Assembly (NCBI GenBank): GCA_020796225.1
Contig: CM036775.1
Coordinates: 8,198,171-8,262,170 of the forward strand
Length of the DNA: 64,000 bases
Source: Arion vulgaris
Lineage: Eukaryota > Mollusca > Gastropoda > Stylommatophora > Arionidae
Reading direction: 5' to 3'
The notes under the pieces are model-generated. The model was given only the letters and a program-made list of their open reading frames with translations, did not search any database and was not told where the DNA came from. This document shows positions 61,686 to 64,000 of this stretch, piece by piece (position 1 is the first letter of the stretch; every line of letters starts with the position of its first letter). The position numbers were made by a program, and so were the translations under genes.

Positions 61686-61739
61686 GTAAGTCAGTAAATG
61701 AAATATTATCATAATGAATTGGTGTTCATTGAGTAATTA

Positions 61740-62215
61740 TCTTTCTATCTAAATATCCTCTTCGTGTTCCGATTGACACATAAGGCTTCCACGAGAGACT
61801 TCCACTGTTAGAGTTCTGCTGCCTTTCTACCAACCGTCTCCCACGTCAGGACACACTCCTTCAACTTTCTCCCTCTCACGGTTCTTCTCCATGTTTCCTT
61901 TGGACGTCCAGACCTTCTCTTCCCATCCGCTGTCCATTTAAGAGCTTCCTAGAACATGCCTACTGGTTTATAACAATATGTCCAATCCACCTCCATCTTC
62001 CCTTTTATAATAGTCTCCAAGGATGCACAGTCCGTTCGTTTCAAAAGCTCCTCATTTGTTATAGTATTTGGCCAGAAAACTTGCAGGATTCTTCTTAAAC
62101 ATTTATTCTGAAATGTCTCCAACTTGTGTATTATGTGTTGAGTCATTTTCCAGCATTCACTACTGTATAATAGAACTCCCAGTATATTACTATTAATATC
62201 TTTGCTTTGACATAA
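61740..62215 (-). mobile_element. LINE-F 3' region, inverted
   Basis: Minus strand: HIIHKLETFQNKCLRRILQV, EELLKRTDCASLETIIKGK, then the GRSRCPKETWRRT-like tail. Confidence 0.75.
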
Positions 62216-62229
62216 TTAAACAGTTTTAG

Positions 62230-63085
62230 TACTGTAATCAAACGATAGAAGAACAATAGTCACGACAGAGATGAAGTGTCTACGCAGAATGCTGGAAGTA
62301 TCAAGAATAGGCCGGCTTAGAAATTAAGACATCAGGAAAAAAAGTGGGTAATACATCAGTACTGAGCTTCATCAAGAAACTACAAATTTAATAGTTTGGC
62401 AACATAAGCAGATTACCAACAGACAGTACCCCTCAAAGAGCAATGTTACTCCGATACAGTGGATACAAAGCAAAAGACTGTCTGCGCAAAATGTGGATCT
62501 CATAGATAACAGAGGGGACGAAAAAACACTATTTATGAAGCACAGACAAAGACTCGTTCTAGAAATCTCTTCTTACCTTGACGCTGTGTGGCAAAAACTA
62601 GATTGAAGAAAAGAAAGAAGAAGACGTACTCTAACCACAATCAAGGCTAGACTAGTTAGAGTTCTACAATCAAGGCTAGACTAGTTAGAGTTCTACAATC
62701 AAGGCTAGACTAGTTAGAGTTCTACAATCAAGGCTAGACTAGTTAGAGTTCTACAATCAAGGCTAGACTAGTTAGAGTTCTACAATCAAGGCTAGACTAG
62801 TTAGAGTTCTACAATCAAGGCTAGACTAGTTAGAGTTCTGCAATCAAGGCTAGACTAGTTAGAGTTATACAATCAAGGCAACATAAGCAGATTACCAACA
62901 GACAGTATCTCATAAGAGCAATGTTAGGTCGTACAGATCAAAACAGAAGACTTCTGCAAAAGTGAATTAGAGAAACAGAGGGACGAAAAACACTAATTTA
63001 GAAGCGCAGATAAAGGCTCTTGTTCTAGAAATCTCTGTGTTATCTGAGATGCGGCAAAACAAATTGATAAGAAAAGAAGACGTAT
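62230..63085 (+). mobile_element. LINE-B 3' end, duplicated around a 29-bp array
   Basis: 62230-62620 is a LINE-B tail. 62636-62880 holds eight to nine units of AATCAAGGCTAGACTAGTTA-GAGTTCTAC. 62878-63085 repeats the LINE-B tail (ATAAGCAGATTACCAACAGA) with many short gaps. Confidence 0.85.
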
Positions 63086-63149
63086 TTAACCACAAACAAG
63101 GCTAGACTAGTTCAGAGTTCTGCATGCAACATAGTTCTACTCAAGCTGT

Positions 63150-63560
63150 ATCAACGTGTATGGCGAACTTGAAGGGCAGACGTTCAGCTGGTGGACAGAA
63201 AAACCTTTAAGACACTTTAAAGTGTCTCTGAAATGCTTCGATATAGACACCACGTTCTGGAAATCCCTGGCGCAAGATCGCCAAATGTGGCGCTGTTACA
63301 AACACAAGAGGAACCCAAATAGCTGAGAATCATCGTGTTGTTAGGCACAGAGAAAACGAGCTGCGCGAAAAGACAGAGCACACAACACGCACATGTCTAA
63401 TCTTGATCATGTATGCCTCACCTGTGGTAGGGATTGTGTTCTAGGATTGGACTCTACAGTCACCTCCGCACACACGAGAGAGGGGCAGCAGCACGCGGCT
63501 GAGATTGTTGTCATCATCGATTGTGATAGACGGCTACTACTAAGCTGTACAATCTAAATA
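63150..63560 (+). mobile_element. LINE-H 3' end with zinc finger
   Basis: HFKVSLKCFDIDTTFWKSLA, QDRQMWRCYKHKRNPNS and, after a frameshift, LDHVCLTCGRDCVLGLDSTV. These are the conserved C-terminal motifs of a LINE endonuclease/reverse-transcriptase protein. Confidence 0.82.
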
Positions 63561-63654
63561 ACATGACATAGTATTATAACATAACTACACATGTGTGTGC
63601 AGGGACTCGCAAAGGGACAAAGAATAGTACCACTGTGACCTACAAGACATGTTG

Positions 63655-64000
63655 TAAGAAGCGCCTAAGGCAGGGGCCTAGGAAAGCTCATCATTAACTA
63701 GATTAAGCAGGGGCCTAGGAAGCTCATCATTAACTAGATTAAGGCAGGGGCCTAGGGAAGCTCATCATTAACTAGATTAAGACAGGGGCCTAGGAAGCTC
63801 ATCATTAACTAGATTAAGGCAGGGCCTAGGAAGCTCATCATTAACTAGATTAAGGCAGGGCCTAGGAAGCTCATCATTAACTAGATTAAGGCAGGGCCTA
63901 GGAAGCTCATCATTAACTAGATTAAGCAGGGGCCTAGGAAGCTCATCATTAACTAGATTAAGGCAAGGGCCTAGGAAGCTCATCATTAACTAGATTAAGC
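63655..64000. repeat. 37-bp minisatellite running off the window
   Basis: About nine units of GGCCTAGGAAGCTCATCATT-AACTAGATTAAGGCAGG. It starts in a SINE-4 fragment (63610-63680). GGCCTAGG is near-palindromic. The right end is not seen. Confidence 0.92.

Noticed and set aside
60297..60579. Frames with runs of Glu/Lys or Ser/Phe
   Set aside because: They are translations of GAA/TTC runs in a tandem array.

Overview
The window looks like an intron-rich animal genome, most likely a mollusc or another lophotrochozoan. It holds one large plus-strand gene whose exons are buried in transposon-derived DNA. No bacterial-type operons, rRNA genes or functional tRNA genes were seen. The lineage call rests on the gene: a secreted protein combining von Willebrand factor A (VWA) domains with peritrophin-type chitin-binding domains, the combination known from mollusc shell-matrix proteins of the Pif/BMSP type. 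The species cannot be named from the sequence.

The gene runs from the ATG at 6044 to at least 61685 and continues past the window. I assembled 24 coding exons by hand from splice sites, reading phase and protein similarity. Every junction keeps frame, giving about 1,098 residues so far. The order is: signal-peptide exon (6044-6230); VWA domain 1 (exons 2-5) with a 33-nt linker exon 6; VWA domain 2 (exons 7-9); nine single-exon six-cysteine modules of about 36 residues (exons 10-16, 19, 20); three single-exon four-cysteine modules of 49 residues (exons 17, 18, 24); one EGF-like exon (21); and two chitin-binding exons (22, 23). From intron 9 onward every intron is phase 1, so modules can be duplicated or shuffled without breaking frame. 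Several have been, with their introns.

The rest is mobile and repetitive DNA. Several non-LTR retrotransposon (LINE) lineages are represented mostly by 3' ends of their reverse-transcriptase ORF. I label them LINE-A to LINE-K for bookkeeping only. There are several SINE-like families (SINE-1 to SINE-7), some with tRNA-like heads and several with exact target-site duplications. DNA transposons include a 1.56-kb hAT relic, four 165-bp hAT-type MITEs with 8-bp duplications, and four TTAA-flanked piggyBac-like MITEs. A 60-bp inverted-repeat element and a 102-bp relative may be Penelope-like.

Tandem arrays are frequent. Three start exactly at a splice donor of the gene (introns 1, 2 and 9), so each repeat carries a donor-like motif. 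Many others arose inside LINE or SINE copies; the largest is a 12-bp unit repeated about 140 times at 28462-30138. These arrays create long open frames in several frames that are not genes. Some arrays show scattered one- or two-base losses that may be assembly error.
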